From: Ascarosepion bandense
Taxonomy: Eukaryota > Mollusca > Cephalopoda > Sepiida > Sepiidae
Direction of reading: 5' to 3'
DNA length: 64,000 nt
NCBI GenBank assembly: GCA_037127315.1
Contig: JBBBDQ010001616.1
Span: 909,001 to 973,000, forward strand
Numbering within the stretch: position 1 is the first letter of the stretch; the number at the start of each line of letters is the position of its first letter. The notes beneath the pieces were generated by a model. The model had not been told where the DNA came from, did not search any database, and saw only the letters and a program-made list of their open reading frames with translations. The position numbers and the translations under genes are program-made. Below, in pieces: positions 18,991 through 28,619 of the stretch.

Positions 18991-19509
18991 TCAGTTGTAT
19001 CAAAGAATTTATACAGACGTTTCCGTTTTTAAAACATATTTATTCTGTTATTTTTGATGATGCAACTTCTAAAACTTTACGAATGCTCCCTTGTGAGTGC
19101 TCTACTATCTTCTATATTAAAACATTCACATTGGTCAGAGATCATTTCTGGAAATTATATCAAGAACATAATCAAATAGCAATTCTTTCGTATATCATAT
19201 CTTTTCAGGGTGTTGCCTATAAAAACCCCTCATCTATTCAAGCTTGAAACATTAAACAAAGTTTTATATGAATGTCTTATGGACAGACTGACTATTTAAG
19301 GAAATGTTAAGGTACGGAATAAATAAGTGAGCTTTCCTAGAAATGAAAGCCGACTCGTCTGCCGGCAAAACAACAACCAAAGTTCGGGTTTCGTTATGGG
19401 CCCCACTGACATCGTTGCGAAACCCGTATCTATTCTTTTGAACGTAAAGTTGTTCATTGCATCAAACCTTATTTCCTACAGGCAGCGGAAGTTTTCACCC
19501 TAATGAAAA
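18990..19509. other. No recognisable feature
   Basis: Contains a short open frame continuing from the TATC array and unremarkable AT-rich DNA. Confidence 0.45.
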
Positions 19510-19543
19510 TCTAACCTTATTTATAAATGGAACTTTGCCTGTG

Positions 19544-19574
<31 letters not shown>

Positions 19575-20245
19575 ATCCGTTACCTATAGACTCCGAAACG
19601 GTTGAACCAATTTTCTTGAAAATTTACACAGTTGTACTATAAGCGTCTGCGAGTGTTCTTAGCTAGGTTTTGTGTCGAGTACTCCTGATAAATATGGAAA
19701 ATCGATAATCGAAAAATCGAGTTATAGAAGGAGTGGTCCGATTTTAATCAAATTTAATATACTCATAGATAAAGACATAAGAAACGATATTCAGAAGTTT
19801 CAAGGTTGCAGTTCTTACAATAGTGCAGAATATCGATAATATATATAAATATATAAAAGGCAAGTTGTTTGTGTGTGTGTCTGTTAATCTGCCTGTATGT
19901 ATGTATCTTTTTCAGCCCTTTTATTTTAGGTTTTGCTTCGGGTTTGGCTCTAAGTAGGTATAATTGTAGTTCTTAGTCTCAGTCATGATACCATTTACTC
20001 AGAGGACTTATTTGGCCTTCAAAATTCAGTTTACGACGAAAAAAACTTATTTGATATCGATACCAATAAATCAAAATTTGATTTACATCCATTCATTTTT
20101 CTTTCGGTCTACGGTTTCGCTTGAACTGGAAACAACTATTGCTTTTTAGTCTTTCATGCCAACGTCCAAAGAGTCTGAGCTCCAGGACTATGGATTAGTT
20201 TTAAAACTTTCATTACACCTGAGCAACGCCGGGCTATACTGCTAG
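19510..20245 (+). mobile_element. Helitron, non-autonomous, family A (copy 1)
   Basis: Starts TCTAACCTTATTTATAAATG after a host A and ends CTAG before a host T. Just upstream of the end is the hairpin CCTG/CCCG-AGCAACGC-CGGG, then CTATACTGCTAG. TC start, short 3' hairpin, CTRR end and insertion between A and T are the Helitron rules. It carries an internal (TG)n after position 40 and a short TA tract near the middle. There is no Rep/helicase frame. The roughly 700-bp consensus recurs on both strands in this window. Confidence 0.85.
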
Positions 20246-20529
20246 TTAATTATACCAACTGCTTTTTTCCCTTTCTTTCACCTTGCGGTCAGTTTTAGAT
20301 CCACAGGAGTGACAGGGTGAAATCAATTTCTAATTTTTCCTCAGATTGCATCATTTGCAGTGGTGTGCAGTAATAGGAATCTGTTTTCGAAATGTATAAT
20401 GAAATTTGAAAATATTGCGTCATCCGTGATTGCACAAGAGTTTTATTACACCCCAGATACTATTTCGACTGTCATTTTCAATACAAATTAAAATAAATTT
20501 TTAATACAAATGTGTACGGTCGTTGTTTA

Positions 20530-20830
20530 GGATGGACGTTACTCCAAAAAGATTAAAAAAATTGTAACGCTGAATGAACACACTGGCAAACCTTACAGAG
20601 AAATCCCGGAAATTGTTAGTGTCAGCCTTAAAACTGTCAGTCGTGTCATAAGGGCGAAGGAACAAACTGGTTCCACCAGCACAAAACGTAAAGGAAAATG
20701 CGGTTGGAAGAGAAAAAGAACGTTAAGAGACGACGTATACGTGAGCAAGGAAAGCGTGAAAGATCCTAGGAAGATATTTTCTTTGTTTCAATTAGTTTAC
20801 ACATGAGTGTGTTACACTTGCAATACCTAG
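20530..20830 (+). pseudogene. Tc1-like transposase N-terminal fragment
   Basis: Forward translation contains DVTPKRLKKIVTLNEHTGKP, YREIPEIVSVSLKTVSRVIR, AKEQTGSTSTKRKGKCG and KRKRTLRDDVYVSKESVKDP. These are the paired-like helix-turn-helix and linker of a Tc1 transposase. The frame is open for roughly 95 codons, then the catalytic domain is missing. Better preserved twin of 55-325. Confidence 0.75.
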
Positions 20831-20910
20831 TCAGATTGGTTTTGAGTGCATCATAATCGACAGCTAGTAATTTGTTAAATTCGGAACTTTATTTGCAGGG
20901 GTAACTTCAT

Positions 20911-21216
20911 GTGCGTTGTGGTGAAGTGGATATCGGCTTGGAACGAGAAATCAGGGAGCCGAGATCGAATTCCAGTTGAATTCTTTGCATTCACTTTCGA
21001 GCAAATATCCTTGAGAAAGGTATTAATCCGTCTTTTCCCTCCAGTTATGGGTTAAATAACAGGGCAGATTTGGTTTTATGATCTTGGTCGTCAACCAGTC
21101 TAACCCAGAAAGTAATGGTAACCTATTGCGGGATAATCTTCTGCCCAGTCAGTCATGTCTGTTTCGAGACATGATCGCCTAAGCGTGTATCACGTATGGC
21201 ACTTAACTGACTGAAC
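20911..21216 (+). mobile_element. tRNA-derived SINE, family 1
   Basis: Full-length forward copy from GTGCGTTGTGGTGAAGTGGA to CACTTAACTGACTGA. The A box has one change (TGGTGAAGTGG) and the B box reads GAGATCGAATTCC. The 3' hairpin is weakened (CATGTCTG/GAGACATG). Confidence 0.9.
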
Positions 21217-21264
21217 CACAACAATCATTCTTGAGTAGTACAGATAGATTTCCACCTGTCTTTC

Positions 21265-21371
21265 AAATTTCTTTTTAATCATTTCACCACAAGCAATGCA
21301 TTTCACTGCCACTGTTGCGCAGGGGGTTACATAGGGGAAAGTGATGAGTAAGAGATGCTGGTTATAGGGGA
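21265..21371 (-). mobile_element. LINE 3' tail, minus strand
   Basis: TTTTTAATCATTTCACCAC then AAGCAATGCATTTCACTGCC is the reversed LINE tail (second subfamily). It is interrupted at 21371 by a Helitron. The rest of what may be the same LINE resumes at 21791. Confidence 0.7.
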
Positions 21372-21790
21372 CTAGCAGTATAGCCCGGCGTTGATCGGGT
21401 ATAATGAAAGCTTTTAACTAATCCATGGTCCTGGAGCTCAGACTCTTTGGACGTTGGCACGAAAGACTAAAAAGCAATAGTTGTTTCCAGTTAAAGCGAA
21501 ACCGTAGACTGAAAGTAAAATAAATGGATGTAAGTCAAATTTTGATTTCCTGGTATCGATATCAAATAAGCTTTTTCGTCGTAAATTGAATTTTGAAGGC
21601 TAAATAAGTCCTCTGAGTAAATGGTATCCTGGCTGAGACTAAGAACTACAATTATACCTACTTAGAGCCAAACCCGAAGCAAAAAATAAAATAAAAGGGC
21701 TGAAAAAATACAGACATACAGACAGACAAACAGACACGCACACAAACATCTTGCCTTTTATATTATCGATTTTTTGCACTATTATAATAT
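21372..21790 (-). mobile_element. Helitron family A, 5'-truncated (copy 2)
   Basis: The minus-strand 3' end is intact: CTAG, hairpin CCCG...CGGG with one change (GATCGGGT), then the family body up to the TATTATCGATTTT region. The 5' third with the TG tract is missing and LINE sequence follows directly. Confidence 0.8.
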
Positions 21791-21911
21791 TGTATCGATC
21801 ACATTGCAGAGTCTCCGTTGGATTTTGTAAAGAACCCCAAGGTGAATAGCAGGGGCACCTGACCAGATGTGGCAGCAGTATTCAATACAGGGGAGGGTGG
21901 TAGATTTATAT
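21791..21911 (-). pseudogene. LINE RT C-terminal fragment, left part of an interrupted copy
   Basis: Reverse complement of the LINE region around CCHxWSGAPAxHLxVL and RRxCNVIDxD (GACCAGATGTGGCAGCAGTA). It breaks at 21911 where Tc1-type ends begin and resumes at 22943 (GTGCAGGATGGACTCAGACG) in matching order, so the Tc1 block inserted into it. Confidence 0.75.
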
Positions 21912-22447
21912 ACAATCCTGTGCAAAAGTATTAGGACAGTTACTATTTTATCTTTTACTATTTTATCTATTTTATCTTTTATGAGGCATATTGACTTAAA
22001 ATAAACAATTTAATTAAAGTAATTTTATTTGATTTACTCAACAAATGCTTTAACATGAGAAAATACTTGTTACAAAATAAATTTAATATTTAATATAATA
22101 GCCTTTTGCTTTGATCACAGACTTCATTCTGTCAGGCATTAACATCACAAGCTTCTTCGATGTATCTAATGGTATCTCCTACCAAGCAGCTTGTATTTGT
22201 TCAAGTAGCATTAGATTATCAATTTTTTTTATCCAAAATATCCCATAAATGTTCAATAGAGTAGTTTCAAAATAACTTGTGTATAATATAAAATAGAAAG
22301 CATTAAATATAACTTCTTTTTAATACATTTCTTTTACACTTAGTTTTAAATAATCAATATTTATTAGCAATTTACTTGGCTTTTCACCCTGTATTTGAAT
22401 TTCAGTGAGGTTTTTAGGAAAATCACCCCTGTCCTAATACTTTTGCG
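21912..22447 (-). mobile_element. Tc1-like transposon, degenerate
   Basis: Left end CCTGTGCAAAAGTATTAGGA, then the reversed transposase C-terminal coding region around 22090-22210 (AAGCAGCTTGTATTTG). This is interrupted at about 22262-22375 by an unrelated AT-rich insertion, then TTTTCACCCTGTATTTGAAT to CACCCCTGTCCTAATACTTT. A small internal duplication (TATTTTATC) occurs at 21950-21980. No intact transposase. Confidence 0.8.
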
Positions 22448-22490
22448 CACTACTAGTAGTGTGCAAAAGTGTTAGGACAGGGGTGATTTT
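22419..22490. repeat. 34-bp-arm palindrome at Tc1-Tc1 junction
   Basis: 22419-22452 and 22457-22490 are inverted copies with two mismatches and a 4-base loop (CTAG). It joins two Tc1 ends in inverted orientation and would form a strong cruciform. Confidence 0.85.
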
Positions 22491-22942
22491 AAACTTTATT
22501 TTGATGCCTCATAAAAGATGAAATAGTTGTTGACCTAATACTTTTGCACAGTACTGTATATATACTAGGTGCGATTGGTAAATTGTCGCAATTATTTTGA
22601 TGCCTCATAAAAGATAAAATAGTTCTTGTCCTAATACTTTTGCACAGTACTGTATATACTCTAGGTGCGATTGGTAAATTGTCGCAATTATTTTGATGCC
22701 TCATAAAAGATGAAATAGTTCTTGTCCTAATACTTTTGCACAGTACTGTATATATACTAGATGCGATTGGTAAATTGTCGCAATTATTTTGATGCCTCAT
22801 AAAAAATGAAATAGTTCTTGTCCTAATACTTTTGCACAGTACTGTATATATACTAGGTGCGATTGGTAAATTGTCGCAATTATTTTGATGCCTCATAAAA
22901 GATGAAATAGTTCTTGTCCTAATACTTTTGCACAGTACTGTC
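22490..22942. repeat. 96-bp tandem repeat built from transposon ends
   Basis: The anchor GGTGCGATTGGTAAATT recurs at 22568, 22664, 22760 (GATGCG) and 22856, a constant 96-bp period. Each unit joins a GTGCGATTGGTAAATTGTCG module to the Tc1 terminal repeat (TTATTTTGATGCCTCATAAA ... CTTTTGCACAGTACTGTATA). As 96 is a multiple of three, a spurious 32-residue repeat frame runs through on the minus strand. Confidence 0.9.
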
Positions 22943-23045
22943 TGTGCAGGATGGACTCAGACGGGAAAAACTTCCTGTCCCTGCACAGTGAACCGACCTT
23001 CTTAGCAGCGCATTTAGCTATGGATTCGATATTCTGCAGATATCT
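22943..23045 (-). pseudogene. LINE RT fragment, right part of the interrupted copy
   Basis: Continues the LINE at 21791-21911: reverse complement of ...KSAAKKVGSLC.SRKFFPSESILH (AGACGGGAAAAACTTCCTGT, TTAGCTATGGATTCGAT). Ends near 23025-23045. Confidence 0.75.
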
Positions 23046-23072
23046 TCAGCGGCTTTCAGACGAAGTTTTATC

Positions 23073-23377
23073 AGTCAGTTAGTTAAGTGCCATACGTGAT
23101 ACACGCTTGGGCGATCATGTCTCGAAAGAGACATGACTGACTGGGCAGAAGATTATCCCGCAATAGGTTGCCATTGCTTTCTGCGGTAGACTAGTTGCCG
23201 ACCAAGGCTATAGAACCCAATCTGTCCTGCTATTTAACCCATAACTGGAAGGAAGAGACGGATTAATACCTTTCCCAAGGGTATTTGCGCGTAAGTGAAT
23301 ACAATGGATTCAACTGGAATTCGAACTCGGCTCCCCGGTTTCTCGTTTCGAGCCGATATCCACTGTACCACAACGCA
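23073..23377 (-). mobile_element. tRNA-derived SINE, family 1
   Basis: Full-length reverse copy from GTCAGTTAGTTAAGTGCC to the head (GATATCCACTGTACCACAAC). Hairpin, body and both pol III boxes are recognisable. Confidence 0.9.
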
Positions 23378-23589
23378 GAAGACCTCAAATTGACAGAATT
23401 TCAAAACTTGGGTCCGGCATTTAAGCAGATGAATGAACGATACCGACGATTATTATTTTCATGATAATAATAATGAAAACATATACAGTCGCAATATATT
23501 AAAGTCATTCACCGTCTAGAAACGTGTACATAAAATAACCTTTGAATTAAAGGCATGTAACTATCAGGATTCATCTTTGGCGACCAAAA

Positions 23590-24545
23590 TCATAACAATA
23601 TAAGATATGCAGATGACACAGAGATAGTAGCAAACGCGAGAAAATAACTACAAACTAAACAGAGTATTAAGAGACAGGAAAATTTGTTGAAAAAGAAAAA
23701 GTCGGTACTGAAATATTGCATGATATCTGTCCTACTGTATGGCAGCGAATGCTGGACAATCTTCCCAAAGATAAAGAAACGTGAAGCAACAGAAAGATGG
23801 TTATACAGAAGGATGCTGAGGATACCATCGGCTGAATATGTGAGCAACGACGAGGTTTAAAAAAAAAACAGAAACCAAAACGAGACTTATACTAAATATC
23901 AAGAATATGTAGTTGAAGTTTTGGGACACTTATTGAGAAAAGTCAGTTAAGTGTCATACGTGATACACGGTGGGCTATCATGTCTCGTAAGACACATGAC
24001 TGGCTGAGCAGAAGATTATCTCGCAGTAGGTTGCCTTTACTTTCTGCGGTAGGCTCAATGCCAACCAAGGCTACAGAACGCAATCTATCTTGTTATTTAA
24101 CCCATAACTGGAGGGAAGAGACGGATTAATTTCTTTCCCAAGGGTATTTGCGCGTAAGTGAATGCAAGGAATTCAACTAGAATTCGAACTCGTCTCCCCG
24201 ATTTCTTGTTCCGAATCGATATCCACTGCACCACAACGCAAATTCTGCGCAATTATTCATGTCTCTTTCGAGACATGATCGCCAAAGCGTGTATCACGTC
24301 TAGCACTTAACTAACTTATTGAGAAAAGAGGGCTGATAATTCTTGATACTCAACAGACTGATAGTCGGAAAGAGGGACGAAGGAAAGCAGCGTATTACAT
24401 ACTTGATGGGCTTGAGCAAATGAGTAGCAGAAAAAGTGGTTGAGAGAAAATAACAAGACAAAACTTATTAAGAGTTACAAGAAACAGGAAGTTATGAAGG
24501 GCCATGATCGCTTACGTGCCGAAAGGACACAGCACATAAAAGTTT
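23590..24545 (+). pseudogene. RTE-type LINE fragment interrupted by a SINE pair
   Basis: 23600-23640 preserves ATATGCAGATGACACAG, the coding sequence of the RT active-site motif YADDT. A deletion follows, then RVLRDRKIC-like and YGSECWTI-like text, and ...EATERWLYRRMLRIPSAEYV to about 23925. After the SINE insert it resumes at 24329 (GGGCTGATAATTCTTGATA) and runs to the RTE 3' end (GGGCCATGATCGCTTACG, 24498-24530). Many frame breaks; inactive. Confidence 0.75.
23943..24313 (-). mobile_element. Inverted SINE family 1 pair inside a 15-bp target duplication
   Basis: 23943-24240 is a full minus-strand SINE. 24245-24313 is the last 70 bases of a plus-strand SINE (CATGTCTCTTTCGAGACATG, ACTTAACTAA). 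The whole block is bordered by ACTTATTGAGAAAAG at 23928-23942 and 24314-24328. A single target duplication around two opposed copies implies one insertion event of a fold-back molecule, or a later rearrangement inside one insertion. Confidence 0.85.
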
Positions 24546-24592
24546 AAGAAATTAAAATATTTTTCATACGCTAACATCATAGTCATAAATAA

Positions 24593-25043
24593 CTAGCAGT
24601 ATAGCCCGGCGTTGCTCAGATGTAAAGAAAGCTTTAAAACTAATCCATGGTCCTGGAGTTCAGACGCTTTGGACGTTGGCACGAAAGACTAAAAAGCAAT
24701 AGCTGTTTCCAGTTAAAGCGAAACCGTAGACTGAAAGAAAAATGAATGGATGTAAGTCAAATTTTGATTTCCTGGTATCGATATCAAATTTTCTGCACTA
24801 TTGTAAGAACTGCAACCTTGAAACTTCTGAATATCGTTTCTTATGTCTTTATCTATGAGTGTATCAAATTTGATTACAATCGGACCACTCCTTCTATAAC
24901 CCGATTTTTACAATTATCGATTTTCGATATTTATTGGGGTACCTCGACACAACCCCTAGCTAAGAACACTCGCCGACGCTTATAGTACATCTGTGTAAAT
25001 TTTCAAGAAAATCGGTTCAGCCGTTTCGGAGTCTATAGGTAGC

Positions 25044-25095
<52 letters not shown>

Positions 25096-25132
25096 ACACA
25101 CAGACAAAGTTACATTCATAAATAAGTTTAGA
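24593..25132 (-). mobile_element. Helitron family A with internal deletion (copy 3)
   Basis: Minus-strand ends are both present: ...TATCTAAACTTATTTATGAA start and CTAG end with host T. The hairpin is reduced (CTGAGCAACGCCGGGC). About 190 bp of the centre is missing (the TCGTCGTAAACTGAATTTTG to TA-tract part). The internal CA tract (25048-25102) is the reverse of the family TG tract. Confidence 0.85.
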
Positions 25133-25880
25133 TATTGGCCAACACAATTTTTCGTGTCAGAAATAAAAACAATTTTTTAGATAATTTGATGTGATGATAC
25201 CGAAAATGATTGTTTTTGGGAAAAAATGTTCAATTTACGATCTTGGCTGATAGCAACATTTCGTTAATAAATGTCGTAGAAACCCATCCATTTATGTCAG
25301 TGTTATACGGAAACACACCTATACCTCAGATAATGGACTCTCCCTTCTATATTAATAAAAGTTCATAGGTGTTTTTTAGACTTTTATTAGAGTTCAGTAG
25401 AACTACTAGGCAGTTGATATTAGCCGGCAATTAGCCGAATACTAAGGAGTCAGCTTTCAGTGGATGATTACCAAGTTCCTAACATTTTGGGTACGTCAAG
25501 TCGATTAGCAACCGACATAGCACGATTATAACCTTCAGTGCGAAAACTACTTCACAACAGTCAGTCAACTGAAATAAACTATTTTTATAAGGAAAATGTG
25601 ATTTTGAGTCAAAAATTTAAAAATAGAAGTATCGAATTTACCAAAGTTTGTTACCAAAATTCAAATTAATTGATAAAATTATCTTTATCAGTAATACGCT
25701 AATAAGAGTATTAAGATTCTCTTTTTACATAGCCATCTAGATGAATTTCCGGATTATTGCGACGATGTAGGTGATGAGCGAGTAAAAAGATCGCATCATC
25801 ATATCAAATAATGGAAGAGCGCTAACAGAAACGGTGGGGCAAACGAACGATGGCTAACTACTTCTGGATTATCAAAAGGA
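25133..25880. other. No recognisable feature
   Basis: AT-rich, no frame or repeat recognised. Confidence 0.45.
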
Positions 25881-25914
25881 ACTTAAATAACATCGAACAT
25901 GTCAGACAATCAAG

Positions 25915-26455
25915 AAAGAGAAATAGAAGATGTCACCATTCTATGGGATTACACCATCTACCCAGACAGAAAAATTAAAGCTAATAGGCCGAACATTATT
26001 GTTAAAAAACAAAAAGAAAAATTTACCTATTAATTGATATCGCTTGTCCAGTAGATTGTAACATAGCAACCAAGGAATTCGAAAAACTGTCAAAATATAA
26101 TGACTTGGAAATTGAAATAGAAAAATGTGGAAATTGAAAACAAGAATCGTGCCGGTGATAGTAGGTGCACTTGGAATGATAAATGGAACAAAACAACACA
26201 TTGAAAGAATCCCTGGAAACCCCAGCTTAAGAGATATACAAAAAATTGTCTTGTTAAGTACAGCCCACACACTAAGGAGAACTTTGTCTATGTAACGCTA
26301 GTGAGAATAAGGGAGATATATAAAACATGAAATGGAGCCATAACAACACGCCACGACCTGCCTTAGGTCTTCCCTCAGACTTGGTATGTAGTGCGACCAT
26401 AGCAGAAATCGAAATATGATGACAAATGACAACATGATAATAATAACAATAATTG
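25915..26455 (+). pseudogene. R4-like LINE C-terminal endonuclease fragment
   Basis: Forward translation matches 51720-52135: IEDVTILWDYTIYPDRKIKA, then a frameshift near 26005, LIDIACPVDCNIATKEFEKL, and ...RVPVIVGALGMI..GTKQHI. RPN/RPD-x-x-V followed about 15 residues later by LID is the PD-(D/E)XK-like pattern of the C-terminal restriction-like endonuclease of R2/R4-group LINEs. It ends in ATAATAATAACAATAATT. 5' part absent. Confidence 0.7.
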
Positions 26456-26531
26456 CTCAGTGGAAATGTCGCGCGTTAATGCAACAATCATATGACAATA
26501 TTAGGTCTAACATATATCACTAGGATATGGC

Positions 26532-26534
<3 letters not shown>

Positions 26535-26580
<46 letters not shown>
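26535..26580. repeat. (TA)n microsatellite
   Basis: TA run abutting the 5' end of a Helitron. Confidence 0.95.
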
Positions 26581-26582
<2 letters not shown>

Positions 26583-26600
26583 AATTTATTTATAAATGGA

Positions 26601-26645
<45 letters not shown>

Positions 26646-26884
26646 GTTGACTCCAAAACGGATGAAATAATTTTCTTGAAAATTTACACAATTGTACTAT
26701 AAGCGTTCTTAGCTAGGTTTTGAGTCGAGGTACCCACGATAAATATCGAAAATCAATAATCGAAAAAATCGAGTTATAGGAGTGGTCTGATTTTAATCAA
26801 ATTTCATACACTGATAGACAAAGACATAAGAAACGATATTCAGAAGTTTCAAGGTTGCAGTTCTTACATTAGTGTAGAAAATCG

Positions 26885-26928
<44 letters not shown>

Positions 26929-27308
26929 GCAAGATGTTTGTATGTGTGTCTGTTTATCTACTTGTATGTCTGTATTTTTTCAGCCCTTTTATTTTAGTTT
27001 TTGCTTTGGGTTTGGCTCTAAACAGGTATAATTGTAGTTCATAGTCTCAGCCATGATACCATTTACTCAGAGGAATTATTTAGCCTTCAAAATTCAGTTT
27101 ACGACGAAAAAAACTTCTTTGATATCGATACCAGGAAATCAAAATTTGACTTACATCCATTCATTTTTCTTTGAGTCTACGGTTTCGCTTTAACTGGAAA
27201 CAACTATTGCTTGTTAATCTTCGTGCCAACGTCCAAAGAGTCTGAACTGCAGGACCATGGATTAGTTTTAAAGCTTTCATTTCATCCGAGCAACACCGGG
27301 CTATAGTA
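26581..27308 (+). mobile_element. Helitron family A (copy 4), first of a head-to-tail pair
   Basis: Starts at the family 5' end (AAATTTATTTATAAATGG; the TCT is lost in the TA run) and has TG tract (26607-26643), central TA tract (26887-26924) and 3' hairpin CCGAGCAACACCGGGC. It ends CTATAG, lacking the CTGCTA of other copies, and is followed immediately by the next copy. Confidence 0.85.
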
Positions 27309-28002
27309 TATATAAACTTATTTATAAATGGAACTTTATCTGTGTGTTTGTGTTTATGTATGTGTGTCCGTTACATATAGACTCTGAAACGGCTGAACCG
27401 ATTTTCTTGAAAAATTACACAGATGTACTATAAGCGTCTGCGAGTGTTCTTAGCTAGCGTTTGTGTCGAGGTACGCCAATAAATATCGAAAATCTATAAT
27501 CGAAAAAATTGGGTTGTAGAAGGAATGGTCCGATTTTAATCAAATTTGATACACTCATAGACAAAGAAATAAGAAACGATATTCAGAAGTTTCAAGGTTG
27601 CAGTTCTTAAAATAGTGCAGAAAATCGATAATATATATATATATAAGGCAAGATGTATGTGTGTGTGTGTGTCTGTTTATCTGCCTGTATGTCCGTATTT
27701 TTTCAGCCCTTTTATTTTAGTTTTTGCTTCGGGTTTGGTTCTAAGTAGGTATAATTGTTGTTCTTCATCTCAGCCATGATACCATTTGCTTCAAAATTCA
27801 GTCTACGACGAAAAACTTATTTGATATCGATACCAGGAAATCAAAACTTGACTTATATTCATTCATTTTTCTTTCAGTCTATGGTTTCGCTTTAACTGGA
27901 AACAACTATTGCTTTTTAGTCTTTCGTGCCAACGTCCAAAGAGACCATGGATTAGTTTTAAAACTTTCATTACACCCGAGCAACGCCGGGCTATACAGCT
28001 AG
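27309..28002 (+). mobile_element. Helitron family A (copy 5), second of a head-to-tail pair
   Basis: Starts at TATAAACTTATTTATAAATG a few bases after copy 4 and ends CTATACAGCTAG with host T. Hairpin CCCG-AGCAACGC-CGGG is intact. Short TG and TA tracts. About 12 bp near the ACTCAGAGG site and 10 bp near GAGTCTGAG are missing relative to other copies. Confidence 0.85.
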
Positions 28003-28560
28003 TATATATATATATATTGTATATCTTGGCAGCAGTCTATCTTTTATGCAGGTTTCATTAAAAAGGACAGACAAGATGTGATGATTAAAATTTTCATAAA
28101 ATTTTTCATATGATCTTATGGTTTCTTTTCTTTGAACACATAAATTAATAAAGAATTTTTAAAATGTTTTGTTTACCCGAGTGCTTTCTGCTATCTTTTT
28201 AACCATTTTCGAGGATGAATGTTATTTTACGTGTAACAGAATGTATATGGTGTTATGTATAATGTGCAGTAATGGTATGTGTTATGTACCGAATACGATA
28301 AGCATGTTGGCGTGCTTGGAGCTGATGTTATTGTGTGCTGTATTTTTCGTTTTTATTAATAAGGCCTCCATTATTTTTAGAGTCTTTTGCATGTAGATGC
28401 TGCTATGATATTTGTGTTGTCAACGAATATGTTCCGGATAGGGTTTGGTCGGTCACCGTTTGTGTTTAAATGAGATTGAATTGAGCACCGATATATAGCG
28501 TGAATTTTCGAGTCAGTTTTATAGTGGTATGGCTGATATAATTATTTCCGAAATTAGGAT
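28003..28560. other. No recognisable feature
   Basis: A 75-codon forward frame (28169-28396) with hydrophobic stretches is present but resembles nothing known. Confidence 0.4.

Positions 28561-28562
<2 letters not shown>

Positions 28563-28617
<55 letters not shown>
28563..28617. repeat. (TA)n microsatellite
   Basis: About 27 TA units at the left edge of the AT-rich repeat that follows. Confidence 0.97.

Positions 28618-28619
<2 letters not shown>

Noticed and set aside
22489..22896. Open frame with a 32-residue sequence repeated four times on the minus strand
   Set aside because: The 96-bp DNA repeat is a multiple of three, so any frame repeats without stops. The DNA is made of transposon terminal repeats, not coding sequence.
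22549..22942. CRISPR-like regular repeats (also the 20-bp array at 16910 and the 20-bp array at 44745)
   Set aside because: Units are contiguous without unique spacers, in a eukaryotic repeat context with no cas genes.
25941..26272. Minus-strand frames opposite the R4-like fragments (also 51795-52114)
   Set aside because: Antisense shadows of the endonuclease coding region on the plus strand.
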